Shown here one piece after another: positions 1 through 7,045 of a DNA stretch of 15,299 nt. This DNA comes from an uncultured Clostridia bacterium (GTDB taxonomy: Bacteria; Bacillota; Clostridia; TANB77; CAG-508): NCBI GenBank assembly GCA_947625075.1, contig CANQMY010000013.1:1-15299 (forward strand), given 5' to 3'. Position numbers and translations under genes: made by a program. Under the pieces are notes generated by a model. That model was not told where the DNA came from. It worked only from the letters and a program-made list of their open reading frames with translations, and made no database searches. Numbering within the stretch: the stretch's first letter is position 1; each line of letters opens with the position of its first letter.

Positions 1-152
1 TCTTTTATATAGACATTTAATCCATTTTTATCTAACAAATATTCTGCTTCACTACTTTTCTTTCCACTACTCGTAGTTTCAAAGGTTTTTAATATTTTTG
101 ATTTGTTAAATTTTGCGATTTCTTTATATTTTTCATATAATTGTTTTTCCAT
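1..152 (-). CDS. N-terminal fragment of probable P-type cation-transporting ATPase (MgtA-like)
   Basis: Partial gene running off the left edge; only the first 50 codons are present. The ATG at 152 follows a GGGGG Shine-Dalgarno stretch a few bases upstream. The peptide begins MEKQLYEKYKEIAKF and then shows the pattern ILKTFETTSSGKKSSEAEYL followed by LDKNGLN. This matches the cation-ATPase N-terminal domain, where a short helix is followed by 'G-L-(S/T)-x-x-E-A-x-x-x-L-x-x-x-G-x-N'. Members pump cations (Mg2+, Ca2+) across the cytoplasmic membrane by forming a phospho-aspartate intermediate. The catalytic DKTGT motif and the membrane segments lie outside the window, so the substrate is a guess; the leading extension resembles Mg2+ importers more than Ca2+ pumps. 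No M-box-like leader could be recognised in the 117 bases upstream. Confidence 0.55.
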   Translation of the reverse strand, partial: MEKQLYEKYKEIAKFNKSKILKTFETTSSGKKSSEAEYLLDKNGLNVYIK

Positions 153-269
153 TTAGACCCCCTAATCTAATTATTGTAATTAAATTATTTTTCTTTGTAT
201 TTGAAAATATTTATTAAGTTTAAGTTCCCCCTATTTTTGGAAATTATGTCATTACTTATATAACTTAAT

Positions 270-1421
270 TTATTTAATAAATATTTTATCAAAAATATTT
301 TTTATAAATTCATCATCATTCATTTTATTTTCTAAATATTTATTAAAATTTTCTTTATTTATTTCATTGCTAATTATATCATAATAATTAGGATATAAAT
401 TTTCAATTTGATTCCTATTTACTTTATAAGAATTGCCACTAAAATTAAAAGTAATATCTTGAACATTATCAATTAAAGAAAATATTGATACTGTATTATA
501 TAATAAACATTTTTCCAAATATTGATTTTCATTTATATACCAATCTGTAATATGATAGTCAATAGTTAATCCTAAATTTTTTGAATCAATTTCAAATACA
601 TATCCATACTCTGAAAGTGGCAAACTATCTATTAAATGACTGTCATTGCTATTATCACCAATATATTTATTTTTGAATTTTATAATATTTTCAATTCCCG
701 CTTCATCTCTGTTAAATGGACTTATAGGTACAGTTTTTTCTGTATAAGATTTTTTTGTATCAACTATATAATATTCATTTTTTGTATTTCTATTTATTCT
801 ATAAACATTGCAAAGTGGTGCTTTATAAATAATCATAACATCATTCGTTTCTATTAAATAAGAAAATCTTGGTGCTACTTTATTTATCGTTACATTTGCA
901 TAATCTATTCCTAATAATATTATAAGTCCTAGTGCAAAATATCCAAAATTAAAAAATAATCTTTTTATATATGATTTTTTCTTATTAAGTTTTGCAAAAC
1001 CTATTAAAGATATAATTAGTCCCAATATAGAATATATTGAACCCCAGCTACTTTCTGATGGAAATATTGTAAATGCTGTAAAAATAATTCCAAGTCCAAA
1101 AAATATTAGAATTTCTATAAGTAATTTATTTTTTTGATTTACTTCTTTATTTGTATAATCTATTGTACTAATGATATTTTCTTCTAACTTTTCTTGATAA
1201 TGTTCTTTGTCTACCTCTTCTCCACTCAGTAAATCGTTTAATGTTACCCCTAATTCTTCACTTAATGGTTTAAGTAGCGAAATATCAGGCATATAATTTC
1301 CATTTTCCCATCTCGAAATTGTTTTTGATGTTACTCCTAACTTTTCTGATAAATTTTCTTGTGTTAATTTCTTTTCTTTCCTTTTTTCTGCTATAAATTT
1401 TCCAATTTTAATAGTATCCAT
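270..1421 (-). CDS. Membrane-bound XRE-family regulator with C-terminal DUF4825-like domain
   Basis: A 383-residue protein. Residues about 5-65 form a Cro/C1-type helix-turn-helix (IAEKRKEKKLTQENLSEKLG, then TSKTISRWENG), the usual N-terminal fold of XRE DNA-binding proteins. Three hydrophobic segments follow at about 98-122, 125-144 and 154-175. The remaining 200 residues should be extracytoplasmic because three membrane passes start from a cytoplasmic HTH. The C-terminal part (about 245-365) contains KNKYIGDNSNDSHLIDSLPL, then GLTIDY and SIFSLIDNVQDITFNFSG. This fits DUF4825, a domain common in secreted or membrane-bound Firmicute stress and antibiotic-sensing proteins. The inferred role is a one-component transmembrane sensor-regulator. 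A good AAAGGAG site precedes the ATG. A GTTAA-N4-TTAAC palindrome lies just upstream and may be its operator. No clear terminator follows it. Confidence 0.8.
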   Translation of the reverse strand: MDTIKIGKFIAEKRKEKKLTQENLSEKLGVTSKTISRWENGNYMPDISLLKPLSEELGVTLNDLLSGEEVDKEHYQEKLEENIISTIDYTNKEVNQKNKLLIEILIFFGLGIIFTAFTIFPSESSWGSIYSILGLIISLIGFAKLNKKKSYIKRLFFNFGYFALGLIILLGIDYANVTINKVAPRFSYLIETNDVMIIYKAPLCNVYRINRNTKNEYYIVDTKKSYTEKTVPISPFNRDEAGIENIIKFKNKYIGDNSNDSHLIDSLPLSEYGYVFEIDSKNLGLTIDYHITDWYINENQYLEKCLLYNTVSIFSLIDNVQDITFNFSGNSYKVNRNQIENLYPNYYDIISNEINKENFNKYLENKMNDDEFIKNIFDKIFIK

Positions 1422-1456
1422 ATTTTTTCTCCTTTCATTTTAAGAATAGCAAAAAA

Positions 1457-1470
1457 GTTAAAGAATTAAC
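1457..1470. promoter_or_regulatory. Candidate operator palindrome upstream of the XRE gene
   Basis: GTTAA-AGAA-TTAAC is a perfect 5-bp inverted repeat with a 4-bp centre, ending about 36 bases upstream of the XRE start codon. XRE repressors commonly bind short palindromes of this size at their own promoter. A weak promoter candidate on the minus strand (TGTTAA at 1466-1471, TATTCT at 1443-1448, spacer 17) would overlap it. In DNA this AT-rich a 5-bp arm can arise by chance, so this is a suggestion only. Confidence 0.3.
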
Positions 1471-1477
1471 ACCCCAT

Positions 1478-1500
1478 AAAAAGCGAGTTTCGTTTTTTTT
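1478..1500 (-). terminator. Possible weak terminator after the methyltransferase gene
   Basis: An A-run/CGA - AAC - TCG/T-run hairpin lies about 45 bases past the methyltransferase stop codon. On the minus strand the stem has an A:C mismatch, and its G+C core is only three pairs, followed by a T-run. It could equally act on the plus strand, where the mismatch becomes G:U. Weak by eye. Confidence 0.25.
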
Positions 1501-1544
1501 ACTAGACAAAATTAGAGAATTAAAGTTATTTTACAATTCATAAT

Positions 1545-2219
1545 TTAATATTTTTGAATTAGAATATGATAGTGATATGATTCAGTTGTAATATTCTCTT
1601 TTTCATAATAACCAATCTTTTGATATATATCAATTATTTTAAAATTACTAAATAGTTCTTTTGTTAAATTATAATCAGCATAAAAATGAGGTGTTTTATA
1701 TTCTGGTCCTTCTTCCATTCTTAATCTTGTATTTTCATCAATTAAAGGCCAATTTTCTTGTTTAAATCCCCATGAATCCTTTGAACCCAATGTTAAATAA
1801 CATTCTCCATCATGTTTTAATACTCTGTCTAGTTCTTTTATTATTTGTTTTATTCCTTCCGTATCTGTATGAGAAATTACATTTCTACAATAAATACAAT
1901 CAAATTGCTCATTATTATATGGTAGTTTAAGCATATCTCCAATTTTATAGTCAAACTCTAAATTTTCTTTTTCTGCCCATTCTTTAGTTCTGTTAATAGC
2001 TTCTTGACTAATATCAAAACAACTAACATTAAATCCATTTTTTCCAAATTGAATAGAATGTCTACCTAAACCACAACCTAAATCAAGAAAAAATTTTTTA
2101 TTTTGTGACTTCCATCTATTTAATAAATAATACGATTCAATACTTGGATTTTTCCATATTCTTTCTTTGTCATCTTTAACAATTTTCCAATTCCATCCTT
2201 TTGATTCTATCATTTCCAT
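1545..2219 (-). CDS. Class I SAM-dependent methyltransferase
   Basis: A 224-residue cytoplasmic protein with a Rossmann-type methyltransferase core. Motif I is FFLDLGCGLGRHSIQFG (about 43-59), which binds SAM, followed by the acidic end of strand 2 in CFDIS (about 67-71). Later come GDMLKLPY (motif II region) and IYCRNVISHTDTEGIKQII (motif III). The family is Methyltransf_11/25, often annotated as a TehB-like or generic methyltransferase; the substrate cannot be deduced. The start at 2219 leaves only about 3 bases after GGGAG. The second ATG, at 2213, gives a spacing of 9 and may be the real start. The gene lies 40 bases downstream of tcdA on the same strand with no terminator between them, so it is probably read from the tcdA promoter. 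Confidence 0.8.
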   Translation of the reverse strand: MEMIESKGWNWKIVKDDKERIWKNPSIESYYLLNRWKSQNKKFFLDLGCGLGRHSIQFGKNGFNVSCFDISQEAINRTKEWAEKENLEFDYKIGDMLKLPYNNEQFDCIYCRNVISHTDTEGIKQIIKELDRVLKHDGECYLTLGSKDSWGFKQENWPLIDENTRLRMEEGPEYKTPHFYADYNLTKELFSNFKIIDIYQKIGYYEKENITTESYHYHILIQKY

Positions 2220-2259
2220 CTTCTCCCACTAATTACTATTTATTTTTCATATTTACAAT

Positions 2260-2988
2260 TTAACTCACTGATATTATATCTTTTATTACTTCACCTGCTA
2301 CAATCAAACCAGCTACTGATGGAACAAATGATATGCTTCCTGGAACTTGTCTTTTTGTTTCTTCTGAACCAATGCATTCTGTTTTATAATTTTTATCATC
2401 TATTTTAATTGGTTCCTCTTTTGAATAAATAACTTTAAGTTCTTTTATTCCTCTTGCTTTCAATTCTTTTCTCATAACTTTAGCTAAAGGACATATACTT
2501 GTTTTATAAATATCTGTTACTTCAAATTTAGTTGGATCTAATTTATTTCCTGTACCCATGCAAGATATAATTGGTATATTTAATCTTTTAGCTCTTACGA
2601 CCAATTCTATTTTAGCTGTTACTGTATCTACTGAATCTACTATATAATTAATAGTATTATCTAAAATTTCCTCACTATTTGGCATAAAAAATTCTTGATA
2701 TATTTTAACTTTTGCATTTGGATTAATTTCTAAAATTCTTTCTTTAGCAACTTCTACTTTTGGTTTTCCTAAAGTTTTATGGGTTGCTATTATCTGTCTA
2801 TTTAAGTTAGTAAGAGTTACTTTATCATCATCAACTAATATAAAATTACATACTCCTGCTCTTACTAATCCTTCAACAACAAATGATCCCACTCCTCCTA
2901 TTCCAAATACCGCAACTTTTGAATTTTGTAATTTTTTTATTTTATTTTTTCCTATTAATAATTCTGTCCTTGAAAATTGATTAATCAT
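2260..2988 (-). CDS. tcdA: tRNA threonylcarbamoyladenosine dehydratase TcdA (CsdL/YgdL)
   Basis: A 242-residue E1-like (ThiF/MoeB superfamily) enzyme. In the known family TcdA uses ATP to cyclise t6A at position 37 of ANN-decoding tRNAs to the oxazolone form ct6A, in the cytoplasm. The sequence shows the nucleotide-binding glycine motif GIGGVGSFVVEGLVRAG (about 29-45), the acidic strand end LVDDDKV (51-57), and the NLNRQI arginine segment (61-66). It also shows the conserved K75 region, the DSVDTVTAKIEL helix, and the family-typical stretches KLDPTKFEVTDIYKTSICPL and RKELKARGI. The C-terminal GSISFVPSVAGLIVAGEVIKD is also typical. Length matches full-size Firmicute TcdA. A strong promoter lies immediately upstream at 3026-3054. 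Confidence 0.93.
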   Translation of the reverse strand: MINQFSRTELLIGKNKIKKLQNSKVAVFGIGGVGSFVVEGLVRAGVCNFILVDDDKVTLTNLNRQIIATHKTLGKPKVEVAKERILEINPNAKVKIYQEFFMPNSEEILDNTINYIVDSVDTVTAKIELVVRAKRLNIPIISCMGTGNKLDPTKFEVTDIYKTSICPLAKVMRKELKARGIKELKVIYSKEEPIKIDDKNYKTECIGSEETKRQVPGSISFVPSVAGLIVAGEVIKDIISVS

Positions 2989-3025
2989 TTTCTTTTTTCC
3001 TTTCCAAAATTACATATTTAAACCA

Positions 3026-3054
3026 ATTATATAACAAAAGCAAGTATTTATCAA
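3026..3054 (-). promoter_or_regulatory. Sigma-A-type promoter for tcdA
   Basis: On the minus strand, a -35 box TTGATA (3049-3054) is separated by exactly 17 bases from a perfect -10 box TATAAT (3026-3031). The -10 box lies about 37 bases upstream of the tcdA start. It would drive tcdA and probably the methyltransferase gene after it. Confidence 0.75.
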
Positions 3055-3081
3055 TTTATTTTCCATCTAATTATAATATAT

Positions 3082-3118
3082 AAAAAAAGCAAGTGATTGA
3101 AAATATTTTTCACTTGCT
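3082..3118 (-). terminator. Rho-independent terminator of the GntR/ABC operon
   Basis: The arms AGCAAGTGA and TCACTTGCT form a perfect 9-bp stem around a 13-base loop. On the minus strand the stem is followed directly by seven T residues. It sits 8 bases past the stop codon of the ABC permease gene and separates that operon from the tcdA promoter. Confidence 0.88.
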
Positions 3119-3126
3119 CAGATATT

Positions 3127-3804
3127 TTAAATTTCTTTCTTTTCATAAATTTTACAAGAAATAATAAATGATAATATATAAAATATTAGTACTATAATTC
3201 CAAGTATTGCAATCAAATAATCTTTTAGCATGATTACAAAATTATCTAATGAAACATTAAAAATATTCATTAAACTAGTAACAATCAAAGATACACCTAT
3301 CATCAAAGCCACTATTGTAATTAATTGTATAATTCTTCCCTTTTCCGCACCGAATTTATACATAATAGGTATTTGAAACGCTTGTAAAAAAATCATAGAT
3401 ATTAAACTACCAATTATAATTGCTAATATATTATTTAAAAATTCTTTATCAAGAAAATTTGATGTATTAATTCCATGAACTAAAAAAGTAAAAATAAATC
3501 CTAGTAATGAACCTAATAATGTAAAAATTAAAATATAGATATATCTTGCTTTCACAATATCTTTTTTATCAATAGGAAATGTAAGTAAATATTTATCTGC
3601 ATTTGCTAAATTATCATAATTAAAACTACTTATTCCCAACATTTCAAAACATAACGGTATAGTAATAGGTAAGAACGTAAATATTTCATTATTTAAAAAT
3701 CCACTTATCATTAATAATATTATCATAAACAATATTGTCATTTTATATGATTTTATTGTTTGAAAATCTTTAATAATTAATCCATTTAAAATATTCATTT
3801 TCAT
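3127..3804 (-). CDS. ABC-2 type transporter permease
   Basis: A 225-residue integral membrane protein with about six hydrophobic segments and an N-terminal MNILNGLIIKDFQTIKSYK, typical of the ABC2_membrane_5 family. LANADKYLLTFPIDKKDIVKARYIYI, which lies between the second and third membrane segments, is the family's conserved cytoplasmic loop. Such permeases pair with one ATPase encoded next to them, and the best known relatives export or respond to antimicrobial peptides or cell-wall antibiotics. Here the start codon overlaps the ATPase stop (ATGA at 3801-3804), which implies translational coupling. The ATG at 3804 is 4 bases after AAGGGGG. The ATG two codons later (3798) has a spacing of 10 and is an equally good start. 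The substrate is unknown. Confidence 0.85.
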   Translation of the reverse strand: MKMNILNGLIIKDFQTIKSYKMTILFMIILLMISGFLNNEIFTFLPITIPLCFEMLGISSFNYDNLANADKYLLTFPIDKKDIVKARYIYILIFTLLGSLLGFIFTFLVHGINTSNFLDKEFLNNILAIIIGSLISMIFLQAFQIPIMYKFGAEKGRIIQLITIVALMIGVSLIVTSLMNIFNVSLDNFVIMLKDYLIAILGIIVLIFYILSFIISCKIYEKKEI

Positions 3805-4658
3805 TTTTCCCCCTTAATATAAATTAGCATAATATCTTCTATTGTTGGTTTATCAATTATTGAAACATCATATTTTCTTTTAAATTCAAATCTATTTTCA
3901 ATTAAAATATCATACTCATATTTGTTTTTCTTATATTTAATATAGTCACCTTTATTAATACTCTTAAATTCATTTTCATTACATTTTACTATGCCAAAAT
4001 TTTCTATAAGTTCATCTTTTGACTTAGTAAAAATAATTTCTCCATTATTTAAAAACATAATATAATCAGCAATATGTTCTAAGTCTGATGTAATATGACT
4101 AGAAAGTAATATTGAATGTTCGCCATCTTCTATGAATTCTTGAAAAATATCTAATATCTCATTTCTTGCCACAGGATCTAATCCTGATGTTGGTTCATCT
4201 AAAATTAGTAATTTAGGTTTATGTGAAATTGCTGTTGCTATTTTAAGTTTCATTTTCATACCACTAGAAAATTCTTTAGATATTTTATTTAATGGAAGAT
4301 TAAATTTCTCTATGTACTTTAAATATAATTTTTCATCCCAAGTAGGATAAAAATTTTTCATAATCTTATTTATGCTTTTAGGGCTTAAATATTCAGAAAG
4401 ATAGCTATCATTTAAAACTACACCTATATCCTGTTTTATTTTCTTTTCATTTTTTTGTAAATCTAAACCAAATATTTTTACTTGACCTTTTTCTTTTTTT
4501 ATAATATTAAGTATTGCTTTTATCGTTGTTGTTTTTCCAGCTCCATTTTCTCCTATTAAACCAACTATCATTCCATTTGGTATATTAAAATTTACATTTT
4601 TTAACTCAAACCCAATATATTTTTTGCATAAATCTTTTACTTCTATTACGTTTTCCAT
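3801..4658 (-). CDS. ABC transporter ATP-binding protein
   Basis: A 285-residue ATPase subunit that powers the adjacent permease at the inner face of the membrane. It shows Walker A GENGAGKTT (about 36-44, K42), a Q-loop region, the signature FSSGMKMKLKIATA in place of LSGGQ, Walker B LLILDEPTSGLDP, and the switch histidine in LLSSHI. The C-terminal 70 residues are a variable extension typical of drug or peptide exporters of the BcrA/YtrB kind. The start is taken at 4658 (MENVIEVKDL). The in-frame ATG seven codons further upstream would place the AGGAGG Shine-Dalgarno (4671-4676) inside the coding region and leave that ATG without a ribosome site. The gap to the GntR stop codon is 4 bases, and the Shine-Dalgarno lies within the last codons of that gene. 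Confidence 0.92.
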   Translation of the reverse strand: MENVIEVKDLCKKYIGFELKNVNFNIPNGMIVGLIGENGAGKTTTIKAILNIIKKEKGQVKIFGLDLQKNEKKIKQDIGVVLNDSYLSEYLSPKSINKIMKNFYPTWDEKLYLKYIEKFNLPLNKISKEFSSGMKMKLKIATAISHKPKLLILDEPTSGLDPVARNEILDIFQEFIEDGEHSILLSSHITSDLEHIADYIMFLNNGEIIFTKSKDELIENFGIVKCNENEFKSINKGDYIKYKKNKYEYDILIENRFEFKRKYDVSIIDKPTIEDIMLIYIKGEK

Positions 4659-4662
4659 AATC

Positions 4663-5040
4663 TTAGTTATCCTCCTCATATAAAATATCTAACATAGTTT
4701 GTATTTCTTCTCTAGAAATTTTGCTAATTTTAGCAATAGAAACAGCAGTATCAATTAGACTTTCTACTTTCTGTAATTGTTCTTCTCTAATAATCTCAAC
4801 ATTTTTATTTGCTACATAAGTTCCTTTGGATGCAATAGTTTCAATATATCCTTCTTTTTCTAATTGTTCATAAGCATTTTTTGTTGTTATAACACTTATT
4901 CTTAAATCTTTTGCTAAACTTCTAATTGAAGGTAACATCTCTCCTGCTTTTAATTCATTGGATATTATTTTGCTTTTTATCTGTTCTTTTATTTGTTCAT
5001 ATATAGGAATATTATTTGAATTACTTATTATTATATTCAT
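4663..5040 (-). CDS. GntR-family transcriptional regulator, YtrA subfamily
   Basis: A 125-residue DNA-binding protein. Residues about 11-77 form the winged helix-turn-helix of GntR proteins (PIYEQIKEQIKSKIISNEL, AGEMLPSIRSLAKDLRIS, TTKNAYEQLEKEGYIE, SKGTYVA). After that there is only a short helical tail of about 45 residues rather than a large effector domain; this is the hallmark of the YtrA subfamily, whose members dimerise through the tail. YtrA-type regulators typically repress the ABC transporter operon in which they are encoded, and this one is first in such an operon. The promoter upstream carries a palindrome overlapping the -10 box, consistent with autorepression. The inducer is not predictable from the sequence. 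Confidence 0.92.
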   Translation of the reverse strand: MNIIISNSNNIPIYEQIKEQIKSKIISNELKAGEMLPSIRSLAKDLRISVITTKNAYEQLEKEGYIETIASKGTYVANKNVEIIREEQLQKVESLIDTAVSIAKISKISREEIQTMLDILYEEDN

Positions 5041-5065
5041 AAGTTAAATTTTTCTCCTTTTAATT

Positions 5066-5086
5066 TGTATATATACAGTATATACA
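5066..5086. promoter_or_regulatory. Probable operator of the GntR regulator
   Basis: A perfect inverted repeat TGTATATA-N5-TATATACA that overlaps the whole -10 box of the GntR/ABC promoter. Size and position fit a dimeric winged-helix repressor blocking RNA polymerase. A shorter direct element, CTGTATATA, also occurs twice within it on the minus strand. The assignment to the adjacent regulator is inferred from position. Confidence 0.6.
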
Positions 5087-5105
5087 GTAGTGATTGAAAA
5101 GTCAA
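5077..5105 (-). promoter_or_regulatory. Sigma-A-type promoter of the GntR/ABC operon
   Basis: On the minus strand, TTGACT (5100-5105) and TATACT (5077-5082) are separated by exactly 17 bases, both one mismatch from consensus. The transcript would begin about 30 bases before the GntR start codon, which has an AGGAG ribosome site. Confidence 0.75.
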
Positions 5106-5118
5106 TACCTTTTTAAAT

Positions 5119-5156
5119 AAAAAAATACGTAAGTCTTTTTGACTTACGTTTTTTTA
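5119..5156. terminator. Bidirectional rho-independent terminator
   Basis: ACGTAAGTC-TTTTT-GACTTACGT is a perfect 9-bp stem with a 5-base loop, flanked by A-runs on the left and T-runs on the right, so it has a U-tail in both directions. It lies about 30 bases past the stop codon of the 5187-5849 gene. It ends that transcript before the GntR promoter begins. Confidence 0.9.
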
Positions 5157-5186
5157 CAAATCCTATTTTTAAATTTAATATTTAGA

Positions 5187-5849
5187 CTATTCTACAGTAT
5201 TTCTTTCTATTATTCTTTTTTGCCAAGAAATACAAGATTTAGTACAACAAATATTTATTACAAATAATATAATAAGTTGAATTATATCTGTTACATATAC
5301 TTTATTTAAAAAACTATTAATATCTGCATTTGTAGAATTATTTTTTTCTAAAACTTCTTTAAATGAAATAGAATAGTCTGAACATATTTTTGCGTGATTA
5401 ATATAATTTACACTAATATCAAACATTATAAATACAAAAATAATTAATTCAATTATGGTTATAACTTTTATTATAGCATTTACATAAGATTTTTTTGTTT
5501 TATTTTTTCTAAAAATAAAAACTGAACTTATATATGTATAGATAAAATTGCATAATATTATAATTAAAGAACTTATAAAAATAATAAATGATCTATTCAC
5601 TAATATATTTACAAATTTTGATATATCGTCTATAACTAGAAAATTAATTCTCGAAAAATTTTCATTTATAACTTCTATAAATTTCATATCAAATATATTA
5701 TAAGTTATTTTGTATATGGTAAAGAAAATCAATGATATAATAGTATAATTTAAAATAAATTTCCATTTAATATTTTTTTCAGATTCAATAATTTTTCCAT
5801 CTTGAACCGTATCAAAAAGTTCTGAATATAGTTTTGAATTTTCTTCCAT
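5187..5849 (-). CDS. Uncharacterised four-TM membrane protein
   Basis: A 220-residue protein that I do not recognise. It has a short charged cytoplasmic N-terminus (MEENSKLYSELFDTVQDGKI) and hydrophobic segments at about 29-50, 84-109, 124-146 and 186-205. A roughly 40-residue loop lies between the third and fourth segments and contains one Cys. The short C-terminal tail is basic and carries CCTKSC, a small cysteine cluster just after the last membrane segment. No enzymatic motif is visible. GGAGG lies 9 bases before the ATG. The gene is 31 bases downstream of the 5881-6978 gene on the same strand and is followed by a strong terminator, so the two are very likely co-transcribed and may act together at the membrane. 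Confidence 0.7.
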   Translation of the reverse strand: MEENSKLYSELFDTVQDGKIIESEKNIKWKFILNYTIISLIFFTIYKITYNIFDMKFIEVINENFSRINFLVIDDISKFVNILVNRSFIIFISSLIIILCNFIYTYISSVFIFRKNKTKKSYVNAIIKVITIIELIIFVFIMFDISVNYINHAKICSDYSISFKEVLEKNNSTNADINSFLNKVYVTDIIQLIILFVINICCTKSCISWQKRIIERNTVE

Positions 5850-5880
5850 AGTATTATTTCCTCCACAATCATATGTTTTA

Positions 5881-6978
5881 TTAATCTATATCATTAATAT
5901 TCATAGATGGAACACCAATATATAAATCATAATTACCAGATAAAGCATTCATTTTAATTATAGAATAATCATCATATAAAAAATATTTACTTCCACCATC
6001 TGTATAAAAATCTCCAAATATTTTCATATCATTTATATCTTTATTAGCTTTTTCTAGTATTTGATCTGCAGTTATTTTATTATTCATTAATGCATCCCTT
6101 AAAGACATTTTTTCATTATTTATTAAAATATCAACTGTTCCTTTATATGAATATATACTATAGTCACATTTATCAGTTTCATCTTTATCAAGTATTTTAG
6201 TTATTTTATTACTATTTACATTTTTATTAAATTGTATTTCAAATTTTTGATTATCATCTTTTTTCATCTCTAAATAGTTACATATATGAATTATTTTATT
6301 TGATTTTTTTGATTGCAAATTTAATTCATAATATTTTTGAGTATTTGAGCTATTAACAGATACTTCACTTTTTACTAAAACATATTCTGAAGAATCATAC
6401 TGAGTTGTAACAATTTTTTTATCTTTTTGAGAAGCAGTACCGTCCCTTCTATTATCTATTTGCATGATGAATTTATTATCTTTATATTGCAAATTTGTTA
6501 ATATAGGTTGTAGTTCATCAGGTGTATATTCTACAATTCTTATTTCATCAGATTTTTTATCTTCAACATTTTTTATAAAATTATCTAATTCATTTAGATG
6601 ATATACAATAAAACTATTTAAATTTTCTATATTATACATTTTGCCTAAATTTAGTACAATATAACATTTATCTTCAACCATTTGTGATAGATCATAATCT
6701 AATTCGACATCTTCTAACTTTTTATATTTTAAATTACTTTCCTCCATTGGTGGAGCATATTTTTCCCATCTATAAACTGTTACTTTTTCTCCATTTGTAA
6801 AAACATAAGTATATACAAGAATTCCTTTATCAACATAATCAATATTTCCACCGTCATAATTATTTCTTATTTTTATTAAAGGTGTACCATTAAATATTTT
6901 TGCTTGTAATGTATCAACTAATGTAAATACTACTAAGATAGCAAAGATTATTAAAAATATTTTCATAAATTTTTTCAT
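5881..6978 (-). CDS. Uncharacterised membrane-anchored extracytoplasmic protein
   Basis: A 365-residue protein with an N-terminal hydrophobic stretch (MKKFMKIFLIIFAILVVFTL) and no lipobox cysteine. It should be a signal-anchored protein facing outward, or a secreted one. Just after the anchor comes GTPLIKIRNNYDGGNIDYVD, then KGILVYTYVFTNGEKVTVYRW. This resembles the start of a group of small clostridial surface proteins that I can recall only as uncharacterised. The C-terminal part has SLRDALMNNKITADQILEKA, followed by FYTDGGSKYFLYDDYSIIKM and DLYIGVPSMNIND. No catalytic motif stands out. AGGAGG lies 7 bases before the ATG. It is first of a pair with the four-TM gene downstream. Function is unknown. 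Confidence 0.7.
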   Translation of the reverse strand: MKKFMKIFLIIFAILVVFTLVDTLQAKIFNGTPLIKIRNNYDGGNIDYVDKGILVYTYVFTNGEKVTVYRWEKYAPPMEESNLKYKKLEDVELDYDLSQMVEDKCYIVLNLGKMYNIENLNSFIVYHLNELDNFIKNVEDKKSDEIRIVEYTPDELQPILTNLQYKDNKFIMQIDNRRDGTASQKDKKIVTTQYDSSEYVLVKSEVSVNSSNTQKYYELNLQSKKSNKIIHICNYLEMKKDDNQKFEIQFNKNVNSNKITKILDKDETDKCDYSIYSYKGTVDILINNEKMSLRDALMNNKITADQILEKANKDINDMKIFGDFYTDGGSKYFLYDDYSIIKMNALSGNYDLYIGVPSMNINDID

Positions 6979-6998
6979 ATTATACCTCCTAAATTTAC

Positions 6999-7027
6999 TT
7001 TATATAATAATTTTAAAATAGTGTAAT
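6999..7027 (-). promoter_or_regulatory. Candidate promoter for the 5881-6978 / 5187-5849 pair
   Basis: On the minus strand, ATTACA (7022-7027) and TATAAA (6999-7004) are 17 bases apart, each a partial match to consensus, immediately upstream of the AGGAGG site. The pair might alternatively be read from the MGMT-type gene, which ends 67 bases upstream with no terminator visible. Confidence 0.4.
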
Positions 7028-7045
7028 AATTCCATATTAAATTTG

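Noticed and set aside
153..269. Possible Mg2+-sensing M-box riboswitch before the P-type ATPase fragment
   Set aside because: The gap is only 117 bases, very AT-rich, with no G+C-containing helices of the kind such a leader needs.
636..857. Plus-strand open frame of 73 codons opposite the XRE gene
   Set aside because: Phe/Ile-rich antisense shadow of a protein with recognisable domains on the minus strand.
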